Below are positions 33,888-43,037 of a stretch of DNA of 64,000 nt, piece by piece. A program made the position numbers and the translations under genes. The stretch comes from Microbispora hainanensis (GTDB taxonomy: Bacteria > Actinomycetota > Actinomycetes > Streptosporangiales > Streptosporangiaceae): positions 5,022,001-5,086,000 of the forward strand of contig NZ_CP108086.1 of assembly GCF_036186745.1 (NCBI RefSeq). The letters are read 5' to 3'. How positions within the stretch are numbered: position 1 is the first letter of the stretch; each line of letters starts with the position of its first letter. A model generated the notes under the pieces. That model was not told the origin of the DNA and searched no databases. It saw only the letters and a list, made by a program, of their open reading frames with translations.

Positions 33888-34913
33888 ATGCGTATTGGAG
33901 TCCTGACCGGAGGCGGCGACTGCCCCGGGCTGAACGCGGTGATCCGCGGCGTCGTCCGCAAGGGCGTCGGCGTGTACGGGCACGAGTTCGTCGGATTCCG
34001 CGACGGCTGGCGTGGCCCTCTGGAGGGCGACACCATGCCGCTCGACATCCAGGCCGTCCGGGGCATCCTCCCGCGCGGCGGCACCATTCTCGGTTCCTCC
34101 CGCACGAACCCGATCAAGATCGAGGGCGGCGTCGAGCGGATCAAGGAGAACCTCGCCGCACAGGGCGTCGACGCGCTCATCGCCATCGGCGGTGAGGACA
34201 CGCTGGGCGTGGCCAAGCAGCTGTTCGATCGCGATGTGAAGGTCGTCGGCGTGCCCAAGACGATCGACAACGACCTCAACGCCACCGACTACACCTTCGG
34301 CTTCGACACCGCGGTCAACATCGCGATGGAGGCCATCGACCGGCTGCACACCACCGCCGAGTCGCACCACCGCGCGCTGATCTGCGAGGTCATGGGCCGT
34401 CACGCGGGCTGGATCGCGCTGCACGCGGGCATGGCCGCCGGCGCCAACGTCATCCTCATCCCGGAGAAGCCGTTCGACATCGAGAAGGTCTGCGCCTACG
34501 TCGAGTCGCGGTTCAAGACCCGCTACGCGCCGATCATCGTCGTCGCCGAGGGCGCCCACCCGCTCGAGGGCCAGATGGCGCTGCAGGCGGGCGAGCTCGA
34601 CGCGTTCGGCCACGTGCGTCTCGGCGGCATCGGCGAGGTCCTCGCCAAGGAGATCGAGAAGCGCACCGGCAAGGAGGCCCGCACCACGGTCCTCGGCCAC
34701 ATCCAGCGCGGCGGCACCCCGACCGCCTACGACCGCGTGCTCGCGACCCGCTTCGGCCTGGGCGCGATCGACGCGGTGCACGAAGGCGACTACGGCAAGA
34801 TGGTCGCGCTGCGCGGCACCGACATCGTCCGCGTCGAGCTCGCCGAGGCGACCGCCGAGCTCAAGACCGTGCCGGTCTCCCGCTACGAGGAGGCCGAGGT
34901 CTTCTTCGGCTGA
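33888..34913 (+). CDS. pfkA: 6-phosphofructokinase (group III, ATP/PPi type)
   Basis: The 341-aa enzyme starts MRIGVLTGGGDCPGLNAVIR. It has IGGEDTLG at the donor site, PKTIDNDL with the catalytic Asp, and EVMGRHAGWIA at the fructose-6-phosphate site. The residues equivalent to E. coli Gly104 and Gly124 are Glu (GGED) and Lys (PKTID), the pattern of the actinomycete group that includes both PPi- and ATP-dependent members, so the donor cannot be fixed here. It works in glycolysis in the cytosol. A GGAGG site precedes the ATG at 33888. The dre-like operator suggests control by amino-sugar status. Confidence 0.95.
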   Translation: MRIGVLTGGGDCPGLNAVIRGVVRKGVGVYGHEFVGFRDGWRGPLEGDTMPLDIQAVRGILPRGGTILGSSRTNPIKIEGGVERIKENLAAQGVDALIAIGGEDTLGVAKQLFDRDVKVVGVPKTIDNDLNATDYTFGFDTAVNIAMEAIDRLHTTAESHHRALICEVMGRHAGWIALHAGMAAGANVILIPEKPFDIEKVCAYVESRFKTRYAPIIVVAEGAHPLEGQMALQAGELDAFGHVRLGGIGEVLAKEIEKRTGKEARTTVLGHIQRGGTPTAYDRVLATRFGLGAIDAVHEGDYGKMVALRGTDIVRVELAEATAELKTVPVSRYEEAEVFFG

Positions 34914-34918
34914 TCGGT

Positions 34919-34985
34919 GCGGGCCCGTCACCCGGGCCCGCGCACGATCCTGTACGGCTCCCGCGTCGCCCCGCGGGAGCCGTAC
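34919..34985 (+). terminator. double hairpin terminator after pfkA
   Basis: GCGGGCCCG-N5-CGGGCCCGC is followed by a 13-bp perfect stem GTACGGCTCCCGC / GCGGGAGCCGTAC with an 8-base loop. Both are within 75 bp of the stop codon. Confidence 0.8.
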
Positions 34986-35097
34986 GCATGAAAGGCCCCG
35001 AATCACGCGAAGTGAGCCCCCCGGGCGCGGCGATTGCCCGAGTATGTGAGCGGAGGGCCCGGCCCTCCCCGGCTCGATCAGGAGAGGTCGCCGCGCG

Positions 35098-36354
35098 ATG
35101 GGCATCGAGGGACCGTTCTGGCGGGCGATCGCGGTGTTCCGCGTGGCGTCGCTCGCGTACGCGGCGCTGCTCGTGCTCAGGGCGGGCGGCTACGCCCGTC
35201 CCGCCGTGGCCTGGGCCGTCGTCGGCGTGATGGCCGTCTGGACGGTCGTCATGCTCGTCCCGCCTCCCTCCGCACGGCGGGGGCCGCTGCTGGCCGCCGA
35301 CCTCGTCGTCACGGTGGCGTGCCTGCTGGCCGCGCCGTACGCGCAGAGCCGCGACGACATGCTGGCCGGGGCGATCCCGATCACGGCGACCTGGGCGGCC
35401 GGCCCCGTCCTGGCGTACGGCGTGGCGCGGGGACGCCGCGCAGGTGCGGTCGCCGCCGCGGTCATGTCGGCGGCCGACCTGTGGCTGCGCAGCGGCAACG
35501 GGGTCGATCTCGCCTCGATCCCGGTGAACGGCGCCGTGCTCATGTTCATGGCCGGAGTGGTCGTCGGGCATGTCGCCCGGCTCGCGCGGGAGGCCGAGGA
35601 GCGCATGCGGCGCGCCGCGCGGATCGAGGCGGCCGGCCGCGAGCGGGAGCGGCTCGCCCGCGGCATCCACGACTCAGTGCTCCAGGTGCTGGCCCTGGTG
35701 CAGCGCAGGGGCGCGGAGATCGGCGGCGAGGCGGCCGAGCTGGGCAGGCTGGCGGGGGAGCAGGAGGCGGCGCTGCGGGCGCTGGTGCAGGCCCCGCCCG
35801 TGGCGGAGGAGCCGGATCCCGCCCCGCCGCCCGGTCTCCATGCTCCGGTGTGGCAGCGCCGCCGCCTCGCCCACACCTCTCCTGGTTCCACGGGGACCGG
35901 CGCGGCGGAATCCGATGTCGACCTGCGCGAGCTGCTGCGGCCGTACGGCACCTCCGGGGTGACGGTGTCCGCGCCCGCGACACCGCTGCGGCTGCCGGCC
36001 GGGAGCGCGCGGGAGGCGGCGGCGGCCGTCGGCGCGGCCCTCGACAACGTCGCCCGGCACTGTCCCGAGGGCACCCGCGCGTGGATACTCGCGGAGGAGG
36101 ACGACGGCGCGGTCGTCGTCACCGTACGCGACGACGGGCCGGGCATCCCCGAGGGCCGGTTGGAGCAGGCGGCCCGCGAGGGGCGCATGGGCGTGGCCCG
36201 CTCGATCCGGGGCCGCGTGGCCGACCTCGGCGGCACGGTGGCCATCACCTCGTCGCGTACGGGAACGGAGATCGAGCTGACGGTCCCAGTGGGTGCGGAC
36301 AAGGCGAGCGCGGACAAGGCGAGCGCGGACGAGGCGAGCGGGAGGCGGTCGTGA
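35098..36354 (+). CDS. MacS-type sensor histidine kinase
   Basis: About five hydrophobic segments occupy residues 10-165. A coiled linker leads to the dimerisation helix with ERLARGIHDSVLQVLALVQRRG, where His is the phosphoacceptor of the NarL-type HisKA_3 class. The ATPase domain has NVARHC, RDDGPGI and GRMGVARSIRGR. The pattern matches MacS of Streptomyces, which with MacR affects morphology and antibiotic production. The C-terminus ends in three ADKAS-type repeats. The stop overlaps the GTG of the response regulator by 4 bp. Confidence 0.88.
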   Translation: MGIEGPFWRAIAVFRVASLAYAALLVLRAGGYARPAVAWAVVGVMAVWTVVMLVPPPSARRGPLLAADLVVTVACLLAAPYAQSRDDMLAGAIPITATWAAGPVLAYGVARGRRAGAVAAAVMSAADLWLRSGNGVDLASIPVNGAVLMFMAGVVVGHVARLAREAEERMRRAARIEAAGRERERLARGIHDSVLQVLALVQRRGAEIGGEAAELGRLAGEQEAALRALVQAPPVAEEPDPAPPPGLHAPVWQRRRLAHTSPGSTGTGAAESDVDLRELLRPYGTSGVTVSAPATPLRLPAGSAREAAAAVGAALDNVARHCPEGTRAWILAEEDDGAVVVTVRDDGPGIPEGRLEQAAREGRMGVARSIRGRVADLGGTVAITSSRTGTEIELTVPVGADKASADKASADEASGRRS

Positions 36355-37094
36355 GCGGAGACGAACGGCTGCGCGCCGGCGATCCCGCGCGCCCGGCGGC
36401 CGGTGAGGGCGCCGGTCGCCGGGAACGCCCGCGGGTGCGGGTCATGGTGGTGGACGACCATCCGATGTGGCGGGAGGCGGTCGCCCGCGACCTGGCCGAG
36501 GCCGGGTACGACGTCGTCGCCACCACCGGGGAGGGCCGTCAGGCGCTGCGCGTGGCGGCGGCGGTGCGGCCCGACGTGGTGGTGCTCGACCTGCGGCTGC
36601 CCGACCTGCCGGGCGTCGAGGTGGCCCGGGGGTTCGGCGCGTCCGCCGTCCCGCCGCGCGTGCTCGTCCTGTCGGCCAGCGCCGAGGAGGAGGACGTCCT
36701 GGAAGCGGTCAAGGCGGGCGCTTCCGGATATCTCGTGAAATCGGCGAGCCGGGAGGAGTTCCTGGACGCCGTCCGGCGCACCGCCGAGGGCGACGCCGTC
36801 TTCACCCCCGGCCTGGCCGGGCTGGTGCTGGGGGAGTATCGCAGGCTGGCCCACCGGACGGCAGGCCCGGGCCGCGACGCCGCGCAGGACGGCCCCCGGC
36901 TGACCGACCGGGAGACCGAGGTGCTGCGCATGGTCGCCAAGGGCCTGACCTATCGGCAGATCGCCGAGCGCCTGGTGCTGTCGCATCGCACCGTGCAGAA
37001 CCACGTGCAGAACACGCTGAGCAAGCTCCAGCTCCACAACCGCGTCGAACTGGTCCGCTACGCGATAGAGAAGGGCCTGGCCGAGCTCGACTAG
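36351..37094 (+). CDS. NarL/LuxR-type response regulator (MacR-like)
   Basis: A 24-residue lead precedes the receiver domain: VMVVDDHPMWREAV, phosphoacceptor Asp in VVVLDLRLPD, and Lys in GYLVKSAS. The LuxR HTH reads LTDRETEVLRMVAKGLTYRQIAERLVLSHRTVQNHV. At 247 aa it is the cognate partner of the preceding kinase. The GTG at 36351 overlaps the kinase stop as GTGA, a typical coupled start. Confidence 0.92.
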   Translation: MSGDERLRAGDPARPAAGEGAGRRERPRVRVMVVDDHPMWREAVARDLAEAGYDVVATTGEGRQALRVAAAVRPDVVVLDLRLPDLPGVEVARGFGASAVPPRVLVLSASAEEEDVLEAVKAGASGYLVKSASREEFLDAVRRTAEGDAVFTPGLAGLVLGEYRRLAHRTAGPGRDAAQDGPRLTDRETEVLRMVAKGLTYRQIAERLVLSHRTVQNHVQNTLSKLQLHNRVELVRYAIEKGLAELD

Positions 37095-37338
37095 CGCGGG
37101 GCCATCGACGGAGGTTCCTCCGGCGCGGTGACCGGCCCGGAGTCCGGGACGCCCCCGGCGCGACGACGCGGCAGGGCAAAGAATGGCGGGGCGCCGGGTG
37201 CTGATCGGCGCTGTCGCGGCGGCGGCATTACAGTGGGAAGCCTGCATCGCCGCGACGCGTTGTCCCTGGCGAACGTCCCCTGGCCGCAGCCCTCCCCGGC
37301 GTGACGGCCGTCCACGTCCGTTCCGGAGGTTTCCACAG

Positions 37339-38535
37339 ATGACCATGACCGCCCTCGGAGAGCCCTCGGTGCTGCTCAAGTTAGGCGAGGTGGTTCTGAA
37401 GGGCCGGAACCGCGAGATCTTCGAGATGCGCCTGCGGGCGAACATCAAGCACGCTCTCAAGGACCACCGGGTCGACATCCGCCAGCGGCACGGGGTGATC
37501 GCCCTGTTCCTGCCCGCGGGGACCGAGGTGGAGGAGGCCGAGGCCGTGGCGGCCCGCGTGGCCGACGTGCCCGGCATCGTGCTGGTCCATCTGGCCTGGC
37601 GGGTGGCGAAGGACACGGACGCGATCACCAAGGCCGCTATCGAGCTGATCAGGGACAGCGACGAGGTGGCCCGCAAGGCGCGCTTCGCCGTACGGTCGCG
37701 GCGTCGTGACAAGCGCTTCCCGCTGCGCTCGAACGAGCTCGACCGCGTGGTCGGCGGGGCGATCAACGACACCTACGGGCTGCCGGTCGACCTGAGCAAC
37801 CCGGAGCTGACCGTGCACATCGAGGTGGACAAGGACGAGGCGTTCCTGTTCACCGGTGGCCGGCCGGGCCAGGGCGGCCTGCCGGTCGGCTCCAGCGGCC
37901 GGGCGCTGGCGCTGCTGTCCGGCGGCATCGACTCCCCGGTCGCCGCCTACCGCATGATGCGGCGCGGCCTGCGGGTGGACTTCCTGCACTTCTCCGGCAT
38001 CCCGTTCACCACCTCCGAGTCGATCTACAAGGCGTACGCGCTGGTGCGCAACCTGGACAAGTTCCAGGGCAAGTCGCGGCTGTGGGTGGTGCCGTTCGGC
38101 AAGGCGCAGCAGTCGATCAGGAACTCCGGCCAGGACCGGCTCGCGGTGATCGCGCAGCGGCGGCTGATGCTCAAGACGGCCGAGGAGGTCGCCCACCGCA
38201 TCCACGCCGAGGCGCTGGTCACCGGCGACAGCCTCGGCCAGGTCTCCTCGCAGACCCTCGCCAACATCACGGCCCAGGACCACGCCGTGGACCTGCCGAT
38301 CCTGCGCCCGCTGATCGGCCTGGACAAGACCGAGATCATGGCCGAGGCCCGCAGGATCGGGACGCTGGAGATCTCCGAGCTGCCCGACGAGGACTGCTGC
38401 ACGCTGCTCGCGCCCCGGCAGGCCGAGACCCGCGCGAAGATCGAGGACCTCAAGCAGATCGAGAAGCGCCTCGACGCCGAGGACCTCGCCGCCCAGCTCG
38501 CCGACTCGATCCAGCCGTACAAGCTCGACGTCTGA
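37339..38535 (+). CDS. thiI: tRNA 4-thiouridine synthase ThiI
   Basis: The 398-aa protein has an N-terminal ferredoxin-like/THUMP region (residues 1-165) and a PP-loop pyrophosphatase domain with [16 protein letters not shown]. The Cys in EDCCTLL corresponds to the catalytic region. There is no C-terminal rhodanese domain, as is normal outside enterobacteria. It adenylates U8 of tRNA for sulfur insertion and in some species also supplies sulfur for thiazole synthesis; thiG and thiS lie 19 kb away. A GGAGG site at 37325-37329 precedes the ATG. Confidence 0.95.
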   Translation: MTMTALGEPSVLLKLGEVVLKGRNREIFEMRLRANIKHALKDHRVDIRQRHGVIALFLPAGTEVEEAEAVAARVADVPGIVLVHLAWRVAKDTDAITKAAIELIRDSDEVARKARFAVRSRRRDKRFPLRSNELDRVVGGAINDTYGLPVDLSNPELTVHIEVDKDEAFLFTGGRPGQGGLPVGSSGRALALLSGGIDSPVAAYRMMRRGLRVDFLHFSGIPFTTSESIYKAYALVRNLDKFQGKSRLWVVPFGKAQQSIRNSGQDRLAVIAQRRLMLKTAEEVAHRIHAEALVTGDSLGQVSSQTLANITAQDHAVDLPILRPLIGLDKTEIMAEARRIGTLEISELPDEDCCTLLAPRQAETRAKIEDLKQIEKRLDAEDLAAQLADSIQPYKLDV

Positions 38536-38557
38536 GCCCTCCCCGGCCTGGCAGGAG

Positions 38558-38584
38558 CCGGGGACCGCGTAACGCGGTCCCCGG
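38558..38584. terminator. bidirectional terminator between thiI and the DAHP synthase gene
   Basis: CCGGGGACCGCG and CGCGGTCCCCGG form a perfect 12-bp stem with a TAA loop. The two flanking genes converge, and the hairpin lies 22 bp after one stop and 15 bp after the other. Confidence 0.85.
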
Positions 38585-38599
38585 GCCCAGCAGACGGGT

Positions 38600-39649
38600 T
38601 CAGGCGGGGATGGCGGACGGCGTCGTCGCGCCGGTGGCGGCGGTGCGGCCCACCAGCGGGGGGAAGTCGCGCATGACCGCCGCGAGGGCGTCCAGGTCGC
38701 CGTCCACCAGGGCCTGCGGGCCGTCGCACAGGGCCTGCTCGGGGTGGGGGTGCACGTCGACGATGAGGCCGTCCGCTCCGACCGCGACGGCGGCCCGCGA
38801 CAGCGGCAGCACGAGGTCGCGCCGGCCGCCGGAGTGCGACGGGTCGACGATCACCGGCAGGTGCGACAGCCGCTGTACGACAGGGACCGCCGAGATGTCG
38901 AGCGTGTTGCGGGTGGCGGGCTCGTAGGTGCGGATGCCGCGCTCGCACAGCACGATGTCGAGGTTGCCGCGCTGGGCGACGTATTCGGCCGCCATGAGCC
39001 ACTCCTCGATGGTCGCCGTCATGCCCCGCTTCAGCATGACCGGCTTGCCCGCCGCGCCCACTGCCTGCAGCAGCGCGAAGTTCTGCGCGTTGCGGGTGCC
39101 GACCTGCAGCATGTCGGCGTACGACGCGACGAGCGCCACGTCGTGGGCGTCCACGACCTCGGTGACGATCGGCAGCCCGGTCTGCTCGCGCACGTCGGCC
39201 AGGATGCGCAGGCCCTTCTCGCCCAGCCCCTGGAAGGCGTACGGCGAGGTGCGCGGCTTGTAGGCGCCGCCGCGCAGCAGCGTCGCGCCCGCGGCCTTGG
39301 CCATCAGCGCGGCCTCAAGCGTCTGTTCCGGGGTCTCGACCGCGCACGGGCCGGCGATCAGCGTGACGGTGTCCGGGCCGATCGGGACGCCGCGCACGGT
39401 CACCGTGGAGCGCTGCGGGTGGTTCTCCCTGCTCACGAGCTTGTACGGGGTGGAGACCCGCACGACGTCGGCGACGCCCGGCATGGCGCGCAGGTTGAGC
39501 GCGGCGAACTGCTCGACGTCGCCGATGAGGCCGATGATCGTGCGGTTCACGCCGCGGCTCGCGAACGCCTCGCCTCCGGCGGCGGCCACGACGTCGGTGA
39601 TCGCCTCGATGTCGTCCTGCGTTGCCTCGGGGGCCATGACGATGACCAT
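38600..39649 (-). CDS. aroF: 3-deoxy-7-phosphoheptulonate (DAHP) synthase, AroF/ACT-like type
   Basis: Residues 1-70 are the ferredoxin-like (ACT-type) regulatory domain, starting [17 protein letters not shown]. Residues 85-340 are the class I beta DAHP/KDO8P synthase barrel with [29 protein letters not shown] and [13 protein letters not shown]. It condenses PEP with erythrose 4-phosphate, the first step of the shikimate pathway. The 349-aa length is normal. It is transcribed behind a leader with an aromatic-rich peptide and a terminator, so expression is probably attenuated by charged aromatic tRNAs. Confidence 0.95.
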   Translation of the reverse strand: MVIVMAPEATQDDIEAITDVVAAAGGEAFASRGVNRTIIGLIGDVEQFAALNLRAMPGVADVVRVSTPYKLVSRENHPQRSTVTVRGVPIGPDTVTLIAGPCAVETPEQTLEAALMAKAAGATLLRGGAYKPRTSPYAFQGLGEKGLRILADVREQTGLPIVTEVVDAHDVALVASYADMLQVGTRNAQNFALLQAVGAAGKPVMLKRGMTATIEEWLMAAEYVAQRGNLDIVLCERGIRTYEPATRNTLDISAVPVVQRLSHLPVIVDPSHSGGRRDLVLPLSRAAVAVGADGLIVDVHPHPEQALCDGPQALVDGDLDALAAVMRDFPPLVGRTAATGATTPSAIPA

Positions 39650-39686
39650 GGTGACTCCTGTCGCTGTTGATCGTGCGGGTCGGGGG

Positions 39687-39730
39687 AAAAACGACGAAGG
39701 CCCCGGGTCCGTTGGACCCGGGGCCTTCGT
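39687..39730 (-). terminator. attenuator terminator in the aroF leader
   Basis: On the minus strand a 17-bp perfect stem (arms at 39730-39714 and 39710-39694, loop of 3) is followed two bases later by TTTTT (39691-39687). It lies between the leader peptide and aroF. The upstream leader carries GGACCCG (about 39782-39776), identical to part of the 3' arm and so able to pair with the 5' arm CGGGTCC instead. Confidence 0.88.
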
Positions 39731-39742
39731 TCGCCGTGGCTG

Positions 39743-39814
39743 TCAGCGCAGCGCATGGAGGCGATCGGTCCTCACGGGTCCGTCGCCATACCAAAACGAC
39801 CAAGCGGTGCGCAT
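39743..39814 (-). CDS. aromatic-rich leader peptide of the aroF attenuator
   Basis: A 23-codon frame begins MRTAWSFWYGDG and so contains Trp, Phe, Trp, Tyr within five residues (positions 5-9). It ends 13 bp before the terminator stem. The ATG is 7 bp after a TATATT -10 hexamer (39827-39822), so the transcript is probably leaderless and translation starts at the first base. Clustered Trp, Phe and Tyr codons would stall ribosomes when any of the three end products of the shikimate pathway is short. Stalling is inferred to allow the antiterminator and hence aroF transcription. Confidence 0.8.
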   Translation of the reverse strand: MRTAWSFWYGDGPVRTDRLHALR

Positions 39815-39821
39815 GCGACGA

Positions 39822-39827
39822 AATATA
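39822..39827 (-). promoter_or_regulatory. -10 hexamer of the aroF leader transcript
   Basis: TATATT on the minus strand is unusually AT-rich for this window and lies 7 bp before the leader-peptide ATG. No good -35 is present; ACGACA at a 13-bp spacing is the nearest match. Confidence 0.65.
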
Positions 39828-39901
39828 GCGCACGCGTCCTTGTCGTGCCGCACCCCCACCCCCAGGGGGCCGGTGCGGCCGTACTCCGGGCGGATGGCAG
39901 G

Positions 39902-40522
39902 ATGGCGTGCGTGCCGGAGAACCCTGAGGAGGAGACGCGCCTGCCGCCGGGCCAGTACGTCCCACGTGGACGGCCCGTCGTCCACTACGGACGGGTCCCG
40001 GCGTTCCGCCCCGAGACGTGGCGGTTCCAGGTGTTCGGCGCCACGGCCTCGGGCCGGGTCCACGACTTCACGTGGGAGGAGTTCTCCGCGCTGCCCACGA
40101 CGACCGTCATCGCCGACTTCCACTGCGTCACCAAGTTCTCCCTCATGGGCAACGAGTGGGGTGGCGTGCCCACGTCGGTGCTGCTCGACCGCGTGCCCCC
40201 GGCGCCCGGCGTGCGTCACGTCATGGTCTGGGCCGAGTACGGCTTCAGCGCCAACATGCGCATGTCCGACTTCGACCGGCCGGCCACGCTGTTCGCGACG
40301 CACCTCGACGGGAACCCGCTGTCCCCCGAGCGCGGCTATCCCGTACGGATCGTGGTGCCGCACCTGTACGCCTGGAAGAGCGTGAAGTGGGTGCGCGCGA
40401 TCGAATACCTGACCGAGGACCGGCGCGGCTTCTGGGAGGAACGCGGCTATCACAACGTGGCCGATCCCTGGAAGGAGCAGCGCTACTCATACCAGGAGGA
40501 CCCGGGCGACGGCCCACCGTGA
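39902..40522 (+). CDS. sulfite-oxidase-like molybdopterin oxidoreductase
   Basis: The 206-aa protein is the catalytic domain of the YedY/sulfite oxidase group. The molybdenum-ligand Cys lies in VIADFHCVTKFS, with ETWRFQVFG and YGFSANMRM further along, and it ends with YHNVADPWKEQRY. There is no Tat signal, so unlike YedY it should stay in the cytosol. Its substrate is unknown. ATG at 39902 is chosen; GTG at 39911 is nearly as good. Confidence 0.87.
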   Translation: MACVPENPEEETRLPPGQYVPRGRPVVHYGRVPAFRPETWRFQVFGATASGRVHDFTWEEFSALPTTTVIADFHCVTKFSLMGNEWGGVPTSVLLDRVPPAPGVRHVMVWAEYGFSANMRMSDFDRPATLFATHLDGNPLSPERGYPVRIVVPHLYAWKSVKWVRAIEYLTEDRRGFWEERGYHNVADPWKEQRYSYQEDPGDGPP

Positions 40523-40549
40523 GGCCGCCGAGCGGCTACGGTGTCCGGC

Positions 40550-41707
40550 GTGTCTTCAGCCGTCTGGGTCACGCTGTGCGCGCTCTGCGGGGTCTGCGGC
40601 GGCGCGCTGGGCCGCGCTCTCGCCGGTCGTGGGCCGGCGCCCGGCGCGCTGCCGGAGGAGGCGATGTTCCTCGCCCTGCGCGTCGCGGGGCTGGCGGCGG
40701 GCTCGCTGCGCGCCGGGCTCACCCGCGGCTCCGCGCGCCGCGCCGCGCGGCACCTGCGGACGCTGCTCGGCACCGCCGGCCTGGTGGTCGCCACGGGTGA
40801 CCGCGTCCTGGCCAGGAACGGAACGGGCGTGCCGGCCGACGAGGCCGTCCTCGCGGAGGTGCGCGCGACCATGGCGGGCGGCAGGCCGCGCCTCGCCTCC
40901 GCCGCGGAAGGCGACCGGCACGGGGTGGTCGTCCCCCTGACCGTGGAGGGCAGGGCGGTCGGCGCGCTCGCGGCGTACGACACCGAGATCGGCGCCGGTC
41001 TGATGCGCACGGCGGCCGAGGTGGGCCGCTGGATGTCCGGCCAGCTCGAACTCGCCGAGCTGGACGCCTCCCGCCGGCGCACCCTGGAGGCGGAGACGCG
41101 GGCGCTGCGGGCGCAGATCTCGCCCCACTTCGTGTACAACTCGCTGACCACGATCGCCTCGTTCGTCCGGACCGATCCCGAGCGCGCCCGCGAGCTGCTG
41201 CTCGACTTCGCCGACTTCATCCGCTACGCGCTGCGCAGGGCGGCCGACTTCACCTCGCTCGCCGACGAGCTGAGCTGCGTCGACCGCTACCTGCTGCTTG
41301 AGCAGGCGAGGTTCGGCGACCGGCTGCGCTTCACCGTCCAGGTCGCTCCCGAGGTGCTGCGGGTCGACGTGCCGTTCCTGTGCCTGCAACCGCTGGTGGA
41401 GAACGCCATCAAGCACGGCATGCCGGGGGAGGTCCGGGTCGTGATCAGGGACGCCGGGCCGGAGGCGCACATCTGGGTCGAGGACGACGGCGTCGGCATG
41501 GACCCCGAACACCTGCGGGCCGCGCTCGCCGAGGAGAGCAGCGGGATCGGGCTGAGCAACGTGGACCTGCGCATGCGCCACCTCTACGGCCAGGACTACG
41601 GGCTCATGGTGGAGACCGCGCCCGGCAAGGGCACCCGCATCCGGCTGCGCATCCCCAAGACCCGCCCCCGCCCCGTCCCGGCCCGACCGGGGCTCAGCCG
41701 GTCATGA
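40550..41707 (+). CDS. LytS-type sensor histidine kinase
   Basis: An N-terminal hydrophobic segment is followed by a GAF-like region (residues 75-165). The His-kinase domain of the LytS class has RALRAQISPHFVYNSLTTIASF with the phosphoacceptor His, FLCLQPLVENAIKHG as N-box and EDDGVGM/GIGLSNVDLRMRHLYG. The 385-aa form lacks the multi-helix 5TMR sensor. TACGGT lies 7 bp before the GTG at 40550, suggesting leaderless mRNA; GTG at 40541 is an alternative. Its likely LytTR partner is 1.6 kb downstream, beyond an opposing kinase gene whose 3' end overlaps this one by 14 bp. Confidence 0.9.
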   Translation: MSSAVWVTLCALCGVCGGALGRALAGRGPAPGALPEEAMFLALRVAGLAAGSLRAGLTRGSARRAARHLRTLLGTAGLVVATGDRVLARNGTGVPADEAVLAEVRATMAGGRPRLASAAEGDRHGVVVPLTVEGRAVGALAAYDTEIGAGLMRTAAEVGRWMSGQLELAELDASRRRTLEAETRALRAQISPHFVYNSLTTIASFVRTDPERARELLLDFADFIRYALRRAADFTSLADELSCVDRYLLLEQARFGDRLRFTVQVAPEVLRVDVPFLCLQPLVENAIKHGMPGEVRVVIRDAGPEAHIWVEDDGVGMDPEHLRAALAEESSGIGLSNVDLRMRHLYGQDYGLMVETAPGKGTRIRLRIPKTRPRPVPARPGLSRS

Positions 41708-43037
41708 GCGGGAGCCGGAGGACGAAGTGGGCACCGTGCGGGGAGTCCTCGAGGCACAGGCTGCCCTCGTGCGCCACGGCGATCGCCCGGCACAGGGCCA
41801 GGCCGAGGCCGCTGCCGTGGGGATCGAGGCGTCGTCCCGCCTCCAGCCGGGCGAAAGGTTCGAAGACGCGCTCCCTGTCCTTCTCGTCGATGCCCTCGCC
41901 GTCGTCCTGCACGACCACCTGCGCCTGGGCCCCGGCGCGCTGGGCGCTCACCTCCACCTGACGGGTGGCATGGCGCTGCGCGTTCACCAGCAGGTTCGTC
42001 ACGACGCTGGCCAGTTGCACACGGTTGCCGAGGACCAGCACGTCGGGCTCGGTCCTGGTGCGCACCGGCACGCCCGTGGTACGCGCCGCCGCTTCGGCGC
42101 GTACGAGCGCTCCGAGGTCGACCGGCTCCAGCGAGGACGGCGTGTTGCGCAGCCTGGCGAAGGTGAGCAGCTCGTCGATGATCCGCTGCATGCGGTCGGC
42201 GGCCGGCAGCGACCTGGCGATCGCCTCGCGTGCGTCGATCTCCGGGAAGAGCAGCGCCTCCTCCAGCCCCGTCCGCAGGCCGGCGAGCGGGCACTTGAGC
42301 TCGTGGGACACGACGGCGGCGAACTCCCGCTGCCGCGTGACCGCCGACTCCAGCCGGTCGAGCGTCTCGTTCGCGGTGCGGCCCAGCCGGGAGATCTCGT
42401 CCTGGCCGGACGGCTGCGGCACCCGCAGGGACAGGTCGTGGGCGGTGATCTCGGACATCCGCTGCCGGATCGTGTCTATGGGATGCAGGATGCGGCCCGT
42501 CGCCCGCCAGGTCGTCCACGTCCACAGGACCACCAGCAGCACCCCGCCGAGCGCGCTGAAGAGCTCCAGCCGCTGCCCGCGCAGGGCGGGCGGCTGGTCC
42601 GTGCCGGCGTAGACGAAGTGGGGCTCGCCCTGCCAGAACTCCCGGGACTGGAACATCGGAACCCGGGCGGCGGTGAGCATGATGCACGGTTTGCCCTCGG
42701 GACACTCGGTCACGTCGTCGATGTGGTTCTCGGTCGGCCTGACCGTGCTCAGCGGCCGATCGCCGGCCATGGGCCCGGCCGCCACCACCTGGCCGCGCGA
42801 GTCGACGAGCTGGACGAGCGGCACCCGTGCCGTCGGCGTCGGCGGCGGAATCCGCCCGTGTTCCATCGAGCCGATCCATTCGATCGCGACCCTGCGGGTC
42901 TCCTGGTAGATCTCGGCTTCGATCCGGTGGCGGACGAGCAGGCAGAAGCCCACGGTGATCACCGCGACGACGAGCACCGACACCGCCGCCACGGTCAGCG
43001 TCACCCGCGCCTGGATCGAGTTGGAGAAAAAAGGCAC
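41694..43037 (-). CDS. orphan HAMP-type sensor histidine kinase
   Basis: The 447-aa protein has TM1 at residues 11-35, an extracytoplasmic sensor of about 130 residues with two cysteines (TECPEGKPCIM), TM2 near 175-190, HAMP, a HisKA box VVSHELKCPLAG, an N-box NLLVNAQRHA and GSGLGLALCRAI. This is an OmpR-partner type kinase, yet no OmpR-type regulator is next to it in the window. The start is GTG. It is divergent from the LytTR regulator and convergent with LytS. Confidence 0.9.
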   Translation of the reverse strand: MPFFSNSIQARVTLTVAAVSVLVVAVITVGFCLLVRHRIEAEIYQETRRVAIEWIGSMEHGRIPPPTPTARVPLVQLVDSRGQVVAAGPMAGDRPLSTVRPTENHIDDVTECPEGKPCIMLTAARVPMFQSREFWQGEPHFVYAGTDQPPALRGQRLELFSALGGVLLVVLWTWTTWRATGRILHPIDTIRQRMSEITAHDLSLRVPQPSGQDEISRLGRTANETLDRLESAVTRQREFAAVVSHELKCPLAGLRTGLEEALLFPEIDAREAIARSLPAADRMQRIIDELLTFARLRNTPSSLEPVDLGALVRAEAAARTTGVPVRTRTEPDVLVLGNRVQLASVVTNLLVNAQRHATRQVEVSAQRAGAQAQVVVQDDGEGIDEKDRERVFEPFARLEAGRRLDPHGSGLGLALCRAIAVAHEGSLCLEDSPHGAHFVLRLPLMTG

